64,000 bases of DNA, taken from assembly GCA_036435485.1 (NCBI GenBank), contig CM071597.1, positions 178,046,147-178,110,146 of the forward strand. The letters are read 5' to 3'. This document shows positions 35,891-46,346 of this stretch, in pieces. The notes beneath the pieces are model-generated. The model did not search any database, was not told where the DNA came from, and saw only the letters and a program-made list of their open reading frames with translations. The DNA comes from Saposhnikovia divaricata. Its lineage: Eukaryota; Streptophyta; Magnoliopsida; Apiales; Apiaceae. Within the stretch, counting starts at the first letter, position 1. Every line of letters starts with the position of its first letter. Both the position numbers and the translations under genes were made by a program.

Positions 35891-35924
35891 TCAAACAGGT
35901 CACTGAACGTTAAAAGAAAATTAA

Positions 35925-36300
35925 AATTTCAGAAAATTTATATGAATTTAAGTAAAAAAATTCAGAAAATTAAAAAAAAAATCAGTAAAAATTCGAAAAA
36001 AATTAAAAATTCAGAAAATTTTCATAATTTAATTAAGAATTCTAAAAAATTTAAAAATTCAGAAAAAGTATATGAATTTAATTAAAAAATTCAGAAAATT
36101 TTCAGAAAATTTAAAAAATTTCAGTAAAAATTCGAAAAAGATTTAAAAATTCAGAAAAATTTCAGAATTTAAGTAAAAATTCGAAAAAAAATTAAAAATC
36201 AGAAAAATTTCAGATAATTTCAGAAAAATCAAATTAAATTAAATTCAAAAAATACACTTTAAATTAAATTATAATCATTCGAAAAAAATTTAAAAATTCA
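35925..36300. repeat. Low-complexity AATTCAGAAAATTT array
   Basis: Imperfect reiteration of TTCAGAAAATTT and AAAAATTCGAAAAA. No gene. Confidence 0.85.
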
Positions 36301-37060
36301 CTTCTAATTGAAAAACTGTGATATCTTAAAATATTTGTTCTCATGTATCGATTTGTAGACGTGAAGCAGCAAGGCGGTCCTTGTCGAGTTGGGCCGGTTC
36401 ACATGTGGGACGTGATTTACGCGGGTTGAATAGCACGCAGGTCCGAAACGGGTTGGCTGTTCACCGTTTATTTTTCTGTTTTTTTTTAAATCATTTATGT
36501 AAATCATTTTGTAAATAACTCTTGTATAAAAATGATTATTAATTCCATTAATTCAAATATTTTTTTATAAAAATGAGTTGCTATTTAAGGTTAAATTCTA
36601 CTCAAATAAAAAAGTTCCTAATTGTGTCAAGGCTTATATATATATATATATATTAGCTTATAATCCGTGTGATGCACGGTTGCTTGCAAAATGTTTAATT
36701 ATATTTCATTAAAAATTTTAAGTTGTATATATGTTTTTATTATTAAAATATTTTTTGAATTTTATAAATTTCATGAATATAAATATTATTCTAATTATGT
36801 ATTTTAAATATTACTTTCAAATACATATGTATATATAAAAATATTACATAAAAGTAGTTTTTTTTAACTTTTATTTAGTAGAAAGAGTGAAATTTATCTA
36901 ATCATTTAGACCTTTTTTTTATTTTTATACAAAACTTTTTATATTATTAGTGTTTTCCAGATTTTATGTAATTTTTAACTATATAATTTATAACTCGTGT
37001 GATGCACGGATGTTTTTTAATAATTTTTATCTTATTACTCATATTTTCATATATATTTTC

Positions 37061-37100
<40 letters not shown>

Positions 37101-37411
37101 TAATTAGTAGGAAAAAAATTATTTAAATTAATAAAATATCATAATACATTTTTGATAGTATTTAAAACGATAATGTTCTAATTTTTAACTATAATATGTT
37201 ACTGACGGGAATTTTTGGGAGTCGCTTATAAGATTATATAAATGTATAATAATACTTTAATAAAAAATAATAAATTTTTTGATTATATTGACGGGAATAG
37301 AATCTCAACTTAAAAATAGTTTATAAAATAATAAAAATGGATTTTTTGATTATAATATGATATTGACGGGAATAGAACCTCAACTTAAAAATAGTTTATA
37401 AAATAATAAAA
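36301..37411. other. AT-rich Helitron-like debris with two hairpin motifs and (TA)n tracts
   Basis: Hairpin words CCGTGTGATGCACGG (36665) and CTCGTGTGATGCACGGA (36994) match the perfect versions at 38024 and 40668. (TA)n runs lie at about 36637-36652 and 37065-37100. 37262-37320 and 37345-37411 are direct repeats (GACGGGAATAGAA...CTCAACTTAAAAATAG). No gene except the viral fragment that follows. Confidence 0.5.
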
Positions 37412-38012
37412 ATATTCATAGATAGCGGAGCAGACTTATGCTTAGCTAAAGAAGAAGTATTAATTCAACATAGATGGAAAAGATCAAAATTACATAGAAC
37501 TAGGGTAACAGGATTTAATGAGCAAAGAAAAGAATTAGATAAAATTGCAGGAAATATGAAAATATTACTAAATAAAATAATATTTAAACTTCCCTTGATA
37601 TATCAAAAAAATAATATGAAACAATCAATATTATTAGGAAATAATTTCTTAGAACATTTTAAAACTCAAGTAGTAACTTCAGATACTTTAAATTTACAAA
37701 CTCTATGTAATAAATGGATAGTATTAAAAAGAATATTACCATTAGGGATAAAAAGAATAAATAACCTAATGATTGACAGAAATAATAATCTACAAGAATT
37801 AATAGCTAAATATAAGAAGTTATTAAAGCCAAACTTTGGAGAAAATCCAGTACAATTATGGGATAAAGAAAAAATATATGCTGAAATAAAACTAATAAAC
37901 CCTAATGATATAGTACGATCTAAGCCTATTAGATATAGCCCAAGTGATCAAAAAGAATTTGAAACTCAAATAAATGAATTACTAGAAATGAAAATAATAC
38001 AAGAAAGTAAAA
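37412..38012 (+). pseudogene. Endogenous pararetrovirus (Caulimoviridae) fragment: protease to RT start
   Basis: One frame open for 200 codons. It begins at a retropepsin-like active site (FIDSGADLCLAKE), passes a second protease block (ILLGNNFLEHF), and reaches the N-terminal edge of the reverse transcriptase (RSKPIRYSPSDQKEFETQI, ELLEMKIIQES), where it is cut by a Helitron-type terminus. The order and phrases are those of caulimovirid ORFs; the genus is not resolved. The RT catalytic core and all other viral genes are absent, so it is an inert fossil. The lack of stops suggests relatively recent capture or low decay. Confidence 0.75.
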
Positions 38013-38762
38013 GTAGTTTAAAACCCGTGCGATGCACGGGTTTTTTTATATGAAACAAATTTATTTTATGTTACAATTATATTTTTATATAATTATTATT
38101 TTTAATAATTATTTTAATTTAAATATAAATATTTTATATAAATTAATTTAATGATATGCATGGTTTAAAACTTATATTATGAAATTTTAAATTAAATACG
38201 TTGTTGACGAAGTTTGAATCTTGAATGTTTTGTAAAGTAACTTAATCATATAGAATATTTAATCATTAGATCTAACGGTTCTGATTTTTTTTTCATAAAA
38301 ATCTAACAGTAATTATTCGTTGTATACGAATTTCTAATATATATTTTTATTAGTGATTAAATATAGTGTGATATTTTTGGGTAAAAATATTAATAACAAT
38401 TTCAATTTATTGTGACTTTATTTCATCATAATTTAGTATGATCTTATCAATAAAAATTGTGTTGCGGCTATTATGTCTGAGTTGGCAATGTCATCTAAAT
38501 AATTGTAAGAAGCAAGTATGACCTGAAGTGCAATTTTAATCCTCGTTATAATTTTCACCACATTTTAGGTATGAGTGACATGAGAGACTCGATAAATTTT
38601 GCTAGTTTCATGCTCTATAATCCTTGCTATATAAAAACAAAAAAGCATCATACCCAAATAACTTGTGCAATTTTTGATTTTGAAATAGGAACACACATGA
38701 CAAAGATACAAAGAATTTACTTAAATGCATATGCGTGCATTGGACAGGCTTCACAATACTAA

Positions 38763-38982
38763 GGCTTCGTTTGACAAATCTTAACTCGACATATAAGTTA
38801 CTAATTTCGGAAAAAAATTCGTATTTACGTACTTTTTTTTAGAGAAAAATGTGTATGGGAGGTTTAATATTCGTTATCTTGCAAAAATAAGTTACTTATT
38901 TCAAAAAAAAAGTACATATTTACGTACTTTTTTCTAGAATAAGTAAATTATTTTTGAGAAATAAGATTTCCCAAACGGGGCC
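38763..38982. mobile_element. Tourist-like (PIF/Harbinger) MITE, 220 bp
   Basis: Terminal inverted repeats GGCTTCGTTTGACAAATCTT and (complement of the right end) GGCCCCGTTTGGGAAATCTT agree at 16 of 20 positions. Flanked by TAA at 38760-38762 and 38983-38985, the TSD of PIF/Harbinger. The inside is partly self-complementary around TTTACGTACTTTTTT. Confidence 0.85.
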
Positions 38983-39540
38983 TAAGTGTTTTTGCAAATA
39001 ATTAGAGTAATGAAATTTTTTTTTCTAATAAACGACCCTCTAAATATTCTATAAAATATTTACATACAATATATATTAATTATTTTTTATTATTATTTAA
39101 GAAATATAATTCAAATTAATAATTAATAATATAATTAATATTATTTAAGTATAGGGTCTATTTGGTACTATTTTTAGCTCAAACCATACTAAGCTAAAGT
39201 AGTCGTCAGTCCATACCCCCAAGATTACTATCCTGTATTTGAATCCAGTTTTGTTGCACCCAGAAATTAGTTTTTGGCTTCTTCAAAAGTGCTGGTGAGC
39301 TCGTGTCTATACAATTAATAAAATTTTGCATGTAGTCAGCAGCACCTAGTCTAATGTATCATTCATACGAAATCAACTGGGCTGATTTATAGAAACTACT
39401 TTCTATCAAAACTATGTCATCTAATTTATTTTAGATATAAAATTCTTTTGGGATTATAATTTATGAGACTTTTAGATGAAGAAGTAAGCCTACTTTTATA
39501 TCATGACTTATTATTTATCATCACCATTCTTCTTATAATT

Positions 39541-39769
39541 GTCCATGTTCAAAATCATTAAATTCATGCTTTCGTTAAAGCCGATATATGGAATATTCTT
39601 GGAAATGAAATCGTTGAAGGGAATGTATATATTGTGTCTCACTTTATCGTCAAAGTTTCTACGGAAGTTAAGGCCAGTTCATTCAGACATGTCTATTATG
39701 TTTAATAATTGTACCATTGTTCAACCTGTTAGCACGGATAGCTTTTACATTCAAATAAATAGATTTTAA
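39541..39769 (+). pseudogene. RPA1/DUF223-like OB-fold relic
   Basis: In frame from 39541: VHVQNH, stop, IHAFVKADIW, then EIVEGNVYIVSHFIVKVST and SFRH. After a frameshift near 39685 it continues DMSIMFNNCTIVQPVSTD and INRF. This is the pattern of the plant replication-protein-A-like OB fold (DUF223; KIHA, EGNVY..S.F.V, FR). One nonsense codon and one frameshift. Such domains often travel with plant Helitrons, which fits the setting. Confidence 0.6.
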
Positions 39770-41398
39770 TTGATCCATGTTTCTGTGTATACTCTAGAAA
39801 AAACCGAAAAACACACCCAAGATTTTCACACTTATACAAAACTAACTTTAGAATAGAACGAGGTTCTAGTAAGGGTGAGTGCACACACAGGCACACATTT
39901 ATAGCCGCAAACAAGTCATTGAGATTTGAGCGACTGAGGGCAGAAAATTTTAGACTTTAAAACACTATCACTTAATAGTTAATACTCACCTTGGTTAACT
40001 CCTTGATTTTGATCAAGTGTCTTTGCCAACTCCTCCATTCTTAGTGATTGTCCTCTTATTTTCTTTAAATGCTTAATGTTATATTTTATATTATCTCCTG
40101 ATTATTTTAGAAGTTGGTACAAGCTTTTGGTTTATCGTATTTGTTTCCTTTGCCTTTTTATTTAAATTTTAAATTACATAATTTAATATAAATTTAATTA
40201 ATGATACATGGTTTAAAATTTATAGTATAAAATTTTAAAATAAGTATGTCGTTGATGGAATTTGAACCTTAAAATTTTAGTAAATTAATTTAATCATATA
40301 ATATATCTAATCATTAGATCTAACGGTTCTGTTTTTTTATTAAAAATCTAATGGTAAATATTCGTATTATACGGATTTCTATTATATTTTGTTAGTGATT
40401 ATAAGATATGGTGTGATATTTTTTTGTATATATTAATTATTGCAAGATTCTATTTTAAATTAAAAGTTAACGTGTTTTAATTAGAAAAAAAATATTATTG
40501 ATTGGAAGATATGATATTTTAGGTGTTTATAAAAAGTAATTACATCAATTAAAATTAAACATTTTTTAATTAAAAAGGCAATCGGCTAATTATCATTAAT
40601 CATATTATTTTATTATTTATTTTAATAATTAGGATGACCCGAAAATCGAACCGACAAACTTTCATTGCCCGTGCGATGCACGGGTTTCTTTTATTATGTT
40701 ATAAATAATATTACAATTATGTTTTTATATATTCATCATTTTTAATAATTTTTTTTTAATTTTAATTTAATTTAATTTAATATACTCATGTTTACGTATT
40801 ATTCTAATATTTCCTTATTATAAACAACGTATACGGATTTTTAATATATTTTATTAATAATTGAAAACTATGGTGTGATATTTTCGTGTATATAGAAATG
40901 ATTGTAAGATTAGTTTTAAATGAAAAGGGTAACGTGTTATTAATGATTGTAATATTAGTTTTAAATGAAAAAGGTAACGTATTTTAATTCGAAAAAAATA
41001 TTAATAATTGGAAGATATGATACGACTGATGTTTTTAAATGTTTATAAAAAGGTAATATCTTCAACTGAAAGTAAATGTGAAAAAGGCAATCAACAAATT
41101 TCCAATAATTATATTATTTTATTATTTATTTTAGGTGTTTTAATAGTATAGATATCGTATATATTTTTCTTTATAATGAAGGGTAAATAAGTAAATTCAC
41201 AAAGTACCAAAAAATAGGTACCAAAATTTTTAATGTTTCGGCTTTTATATAATAGTATTGAAATATTAGTTTTAAATGAAAAAGGTAACGTGTTATTAAT
41301 GATTGTAAGATTAGATTTAAATGAAAAAGGTAACGTGTTTTAATTCGAAGGAAATATTAATAATTGGAAGATATGATATGACTGATGTTTTTAAGTGT
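39770..41398. other. AT-rich Helitron-type debris, no gene
   Basis: 40170-40440 repeats 38130-38420 (TTAATCATATA, ATCTAACGGTTCTG, TATACGGATTTCT). Hairpin CCCGTGCGATGCACGGG at 40668-40684. GAAAAAGGTAACGTGTT units recur at 40930, 40970, 41275 and 41325. A second minus-strand Helitron-type 5' end, TTATATAATAGTATTG, is at 41245. Confidence 0.5.
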
Positions 41399-41498
41399 TT
41401 ATAAAAGACAAACTAGTAACAGATGACCAACTGGTGGAATTCTTTGACCTAATAAAGTACTCAGACACCATCAAAGTTGGAACCCTGAAAAGGGCGCT
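41399..41498 (+). other. Short orphan coding-like stretch beside the Athila-like LTR
   Basis: From 41407 about 30 codons read DKLVTDDQLVEFFDLIKYSD and on to TLKRA, with a protein-like composition unlike the AT-rich DNA before it. It ends where the LTR of E begins. Probably a sliver of a host or element gene; not identified. Confidence 0.3.
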
Positions 41499-41987
41499 GT
41501 TAACATAATATCACGCAAGCGTACGTGGTCACAAGTAATAAATGAATAAGTCAAGTTCGTTCCCACAGAGATCTAGTTAGGTTTCAATTCAGTTCATGCA
41601 CCTATGCAACGATGTATGGTTTTTATTCACTGCTAAGACAATTAACAAGATTGGGTTTAGATTGACTATAATTAACTAAGAAACAAATTAACAAAACTAA
41701 GAATTAACTAACTAACGAGAATTAGAATTGAATTACTTATGCAAGAGAAAACATGGGATCCTAACTTCATTAAATACTTTGCTTAGATCTGACGCCTTTA
41801 ATCACTATATGCAATGGTTATGATATCTGATCGGACAACACGAAACAAGTATAAGCTACCTCTCGGTATACTAACACCAAACTACTCATACATCCACAAA
41901 AGAGATAGAAGATGAATAGACACCAATTATGTTTAGACCCTATATCTCTATAAGATTTGAAAACATAACGGTTTAAGCACAAGTTAT
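41499..41987 (-). mobile_element. Element E: Athila-like LTR fragment, cut by element C
   Basis: Reverse complement of the last 490 bp or so of the LTR of element D (shared blocks such as CACGCAAGCGTACGTGGTCA and ACACCAATTATGTTTAGACC). The outer end is TGTTAACATAATATCACGC. No primer site adjoins it, so it is a 3' or solo LTR. Element C starts at 41988; the rest should lie beyond the window. Confidence 0.85.
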
Positions 41988-42998
41988 TGTTAGGAATATG
42001 TTGTACTTGATGATAACTTCACAATCAATCAAATTGTATAAGGTTTTGTAGCTGTCAACGGATGAGGATTTATAACTCTATCCGTTGACAGGTAGCTCAT
42101 CAACGGATGAGGTTTTGTAGCATACTGCAGTATCTCTATGTTATCAGTTGGTAGTGTTTTTATCCACAGTCATGTTGACCCTTAATGGATAGGCAGAATA
42201 GGGTAGCCAATTGTAAATAAGCTATGCTATGTAATTCTATCTAAGTGAAAGTGTATCAACGGATGAAGACAGAACTCTATCAACAGATACAACTCAAATC
42301 CACTATATCAACGGATACAGCTCAAATCTCAATATCAACGGATACAACTCAATATATCATCAACGGATGTCAGTGTACAATGTCAACGGATAATCATTGA
42401 CACTTACTTCTATGCTAAGCTGGGGATTAGCAGTTGATAAGGACATGTTTGACTGAAAGATCACATGGGTTGATAGTAGATACAAAAAGCAGTATGGCAG
42501 CCATACTTTGGAAACACAGAAGAAAGAAGCATTCCGTTTACACTATGAATACAAGAAAGGTGCAGGAGACATGTCTGTTCACAAGGACAACCTTTCGGCT
42601 ACATGTGTATTTGGAGTGGAGTAACAAGTCAACTTGAATTAGATTAATATTATCTTATTCCTGTAGCACTTGAAAACTTGGGATATATAACCAAGTGTAG
42701 CAACTCTTTAGAAGCTAAGAAAACATATACATTTGCTTAGGGTTTTTATTGAATATCCTTAGAAAGTAAAGAGTTGTAAAACAGAAGCTGTGTACATTTG
42801 TATCAAAGAGTTTTCTTCGAATAAAAGCTTGAGGTGGTGCATTTAACCACCTAATTTTTATGTGTTTGTGCATTAATCTTTTTACAGCAATTATCTAAGT
42901 ATAGATTTATGGAGTTCTTATCAGAAATTTATAAATATCAAGAATTGTATTCAACCCCCCCTTCTACAATTATACAAGACTGTAATCTGGGAATAACA
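41988..42998 (+). repeat. Element C 5' LTR
   Basis: 1011 bp, TGTTAGGAATATG...GGGAATAACA. Eight exact TCAACGGAT/ATCCGTTGA copies at 42055-42391, plus variants. A TATATAA box is near 42685. Confidence 0.93.
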
Positions 42999-43016
42999 AT
43001 TGGTATCAAAGCAAGC
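42999..43016 (+). promoter_or_regulatory. Element C primer-binding site
   Basis: ATTGGTATCAAAGC follows the LTR; it matches the Met-tRNA site TGGTATCAGAGC with one mismatch. Confidence 0.85.
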
Positions 43017-43057
43017 TTCTAACATATTTGAAGTTTAAAGATCAACACACTTCCAAC

Positions 43058-45456
43058 ATGTCTAAGAAGGATTATGGAGTAAAGATACCAGTTCTTCATA
43101 GAGAGAATTACTTTCACTGGAAAGTAAAAATGCGTCTACATCTCTTGTCTATTGACGAGGGTTTTGTGGATTGCATTGATAAGGGTCCTCACGTTCTAAT
43201 GAAGACTGCAACAAGAGTTGGCCTGGCTGAAGATGTGCCTGACACTCTCATTCCCAAAGCTGTTTCTGAATGGAGTCTTGAAGATATTGCAGAAGTCCAC
43301 AAAGACAAAAAGACCATGAATATACTGTTCAATGGTCTAGAAACAGACATGGTTGACAGTGTTATTAACTGTACTACCTCTAAGGAAGTATGGGACAGTG
43401 TTCAAACCCTTTGTGAAGGAACAGAACAGGTGAGGGAAAACAAGATGCAACTACCAATCCAACAGTATGAACATTTCCATTTTAAGAGTGGAGAAACATT
43501 GAATGATACATTTAGTAGATTTCAAAAGCTACTAAATGGTTTGAAACTGTATGGAAGAATCTATCAAGTTAAAGATTCTAATCTCAAATTTCTGAGATCA
43601 CTGCCCAAGGAATGGAAGCCAATGACTGTTTCTCTAAGAAACACTCAAGAGTACAAGACATTTACTCTTGAAAGGCTCTATGGAACTTTAAAGACATATG
43701 AGTTGGAAATGGAGCATGATGAAGAGATTGAGAAGTCCCAAAAGAAAAGTGGGTCAGTTGCACTTGTTGCCAACTTGGAGCAGAAGGAGGAAAGGACAGA
43801 AGCTGCTAGTTCTACACCAAACAGGGAGGTTTGTAAAGGTAGAGCAGAATCAAGCAGGAGCAAGGAAAAGGTGTCTGAGGAATTGAATGTCCTTCAGCAG
43901 GATGAATTGGATGAGATAGATGAGCACTTAGCTTTTCTGTCTAGGAGATTCTCTAAGTTGAAATTCAAGAGAAACTCTAGGGTGGCCAAGCCATTTAACA
44001 AGGATTTTTCCATAAGCAACTATGTGGATAAATCCAAAATTAAATGCTACAATTGTGGAATTGCTGGTCACATGATAAGTGAATGCAGGAAACCTAGATC
44101 TGAGAACAAGGGAAAGTCAACTGAGACTGTTGACTACAAGAAGAAATATTTTGATCTTCTCAGGCAGAAAGGAAAGGCATTCTTGACCCAAGAGTATGAA
44201 TGGGCTGCTGATGACAATCATTCTGATGATGATGTTGAGTTTGTCAACCTTGCATTGATGGCTGATTCTGGAGAGCAGGAAGCAAGTTCAGCTAGCAATC
44301 AGGTATTTTCTACTAATCTCTCTGAGCTCACCAAAGAGGAATGCAATAGTGTTATAGATGAAATGTCTACTGAACTATATCACTTAAGTGTTACTCTTAA
44401 ATCACTTACTAAAGAGAACAATAGGATTAAAGAGTCTAATCTGTTTTTAAGTGATAGAATTGCTGCTCTAGAAGCTCAATTTCTAGAATTTGAGAAAATG
44501 AGAGTTGATTGCAATAATGCTAAAAGTGAACTTGAAGCTGTGTTAAAAAGAGAACTGATTTTAAAAGACCATCTTGAAAAAGAACAAGGGATAATTGCTA
44601 AATTTCAAAGTTGTAGGAATATTTCTCAAAACATCATAGAAGTCCAGGGAATAGAATCGTTTGTGAAGGATACCTGGACTCAAAAGAAAAAGGAGCTAGA
44701 ACCTGGCCTTGAGGATCTAGAAACTATTTGTGAATCAACGGACAGTGATCATCTATTGACAGATGAACCATCAACGGATGAGAGGTATCCGTCGACTAAC
44801 AAAAAGTTTGTTAGTAAGAAGGAACTCAAGAAACTGGATATCAAGTATGGTCCAGTCAACAAGAACTTTGTTAGTGGTGAGAGTAGCAAAACCAAATCTA
44901 GTGGGAAGGCTAAGGCAAGTATTTACATAACAAAAAGGCTGTTGGTAAATCAGATAATGAAAAGGTAGAAATTGAGGGTAAAAAGAAAAAGAACAGAAAT
45001 GGTAAGATAGGCATCAACAAGAAAAACAATTATTCTCCTGACAAGTTTGCCCCTAGGAAAACTTGTAGTAATTGTAATAGTGTCAATCACCTACCTTCTA
45101 ATTGCAAGATTGTCAACAAGGCTCCTGTTCATGTACCTCAAACAATACCATGTATGCCTGCAATGCCTGGTTTGTATCAAAATGCTAGTTTTTCAAATTC
45201 ATATGTGAACATGCCATATGTGTCTAATCCTTATTTTCAATCTGTGAATGTGCCACAAATGTCATGGAGCATTCCTAGCATGAATAATATGTATGCCAAT
45301 TTTCCATAAATGCATGCATCAAATATTCATGCAAATGAGCATTTGTCAAACCCCATCACTCAAGCATCTACACCTAAGTTGAAGAATGCTAAGAGTGCAA
45401 AGTCAAAGGCTAACAAGAAAGGACCCAAGGAAGCTTGGGTACCAAAATCAACTTGA
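43058..45456 (+). pseudogene. Element C Gag, frameshifted
   Basis: ATG at 43058 (MSKKDYGVKIP), by analogy with the Gag starts of A and B. Domain: YFHWKVKMRLHLLSID; IQQYEHFHFKSGETLNDTF; zinc knuckle CYNCGIAGHMISEC at about residues 331-344. A coiled coil follows (about 430-530). One TCAACGGAT lies in the acidic tail at about 44769 (read Ser-Thr-Asp), with a diverged copy beside it. The first frame ends at 44968. The true reading switches frame near 44925 and continues through a second knuckle-like CSNCNSVNHLPSNC (45065) and a Met/Asn/Pro-rich stretch with a TAA at 45307, ending WVPKST at 45456. Confidence 0.88.
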
Positions 45457-46341
45457 TTTGTTTTTGGAATGTGTGCAGGGAAACAGAAGGAATCTATGGT
45501 ACCTAGACAGTGGATGCTCTAGGCACATGACAGGAGATTCAACCCTGCTCACAGAGTTCAAGGAAGGAGCTGGCCCTAGAATTACCTTTGGAGATGACAG
45601 CAAAGGATATACTAAGGGATATGGCCTGATTTCAAAAGACAATGTCATCATTGAAGAAGTGTCTTTAGTTGAAGGTTTGAAGCACAATTTGCTGAGTGTC
45701 AGTCAGATTTGTGACAAAGACTATGAAGTAAAGTTCACAAAAGAAGCCTGTGTTGTTTTTGCCAAGGAAGACAACAATGTGGTATTGACAGGTTTTAGAA
45801 ATAGAAATGTTTACATAGCTGACTTCAATTCATCATGCTCAGAATCCATTACTTGTTTCTTCAGCAAAGCAAGTAAGGATGAGAGTTGGCTATGGCATAA
45901 GAAGCTGTCATATTTGAATTTTAAAGTTATGAATGATTTGGTAAGAAAGGATCTTGCTAGAGGAATCCCTCAATTGGAATTTGTCAGAGATGGACTGTGT
46001 GATGCCTTCCAATTAGGGAAACAAAAGAAATCATCCTTCAAAAGCAAGACAGAGTCATTCATTGTTAAGCCTCTTCAATTGCTGCATATGGACTTATTTG
46101 GTCCAGAAAATGTCATGTCTATTTCAATGAAGAAATATTGTCTGGTGATTGTAGATGATTTTTCTAAGTTTACATGGACCTTCTTCCTGCACTCCAAGGA
46201 TTGTGCAAGTGAAATCGTCATCAATCACCTCAGAATACTAAACAATGGTTCTGAAGACAGAGTACAAAGAATCAGGAGTGACAATGGTACTGAATTCAAG
46301 AATTCCACAATGAAGATTTTCTGTGAAAAAAATGGAATTGT
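45386..46341 (+). pseudogene. Element C Pol, part 1: protease and integrase core
   Basis: Protease LDSGCSRHMTG at about 45508-45540. Pre-integrase region WLWHKKLSYLNF, then CDAFQLGKQ, where Phe replaces the usual zinc ligand Cys. Integrase MDLFGPENV (first D, 46090), SDNGTEFKN (second D, 46278). It breaks at 46341, just before the third catalytic residue, by the insertion at 46347. The reading frame rejoins cleanly at 50263 once the insert and one CCATG copy are removed. Confidence 0.9.
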
Positions 46342-46346
46342 CCATG
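46342..46346. repeat. Left TSD (CCATG) of the solo-LTR-like insert
   Basis: CCATG is repeated at 50258-50262. Only one copy is needed to restore the integrase frame. Confidence 0.92.

Larger units (their letters stand above)
38013..41152 (-). mobile_element. Helitron-like element (minus strand), boundaries tentative
   Basis: On the minus strand a perfect hairpin (CCCGTGCATCGCACGGG, 38040-38024) lies about 8 nt before the end (...AAACTAC), as in Helitron 3' ends. The matching 5' end TCTATACTATTAAAAC would be at 41152. Flanking bases are A (38012) and T (41153), as expected for insertion into AT. The end reads CTAC and not the usual CTRR. A second hairpin at 40668-40684 suggests a smaller nested unit. 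No Rep/helicase is present, so it is non-autonomous. It holds a MITE and an RPA-like relic. Confidence 0.45.

Noticed and set aside
36304..36507. Minus-strand 67-codon frame
   Set aside because: Overlaps a GC-richer MITE-like stretch; no recognisable protein.
42055..42391. Regularly recurring short motif as a CRISPR array or satellite
   Set aside because: Spacing is irregular, both orientations occur, and it is confined to a plant retrotransposon.
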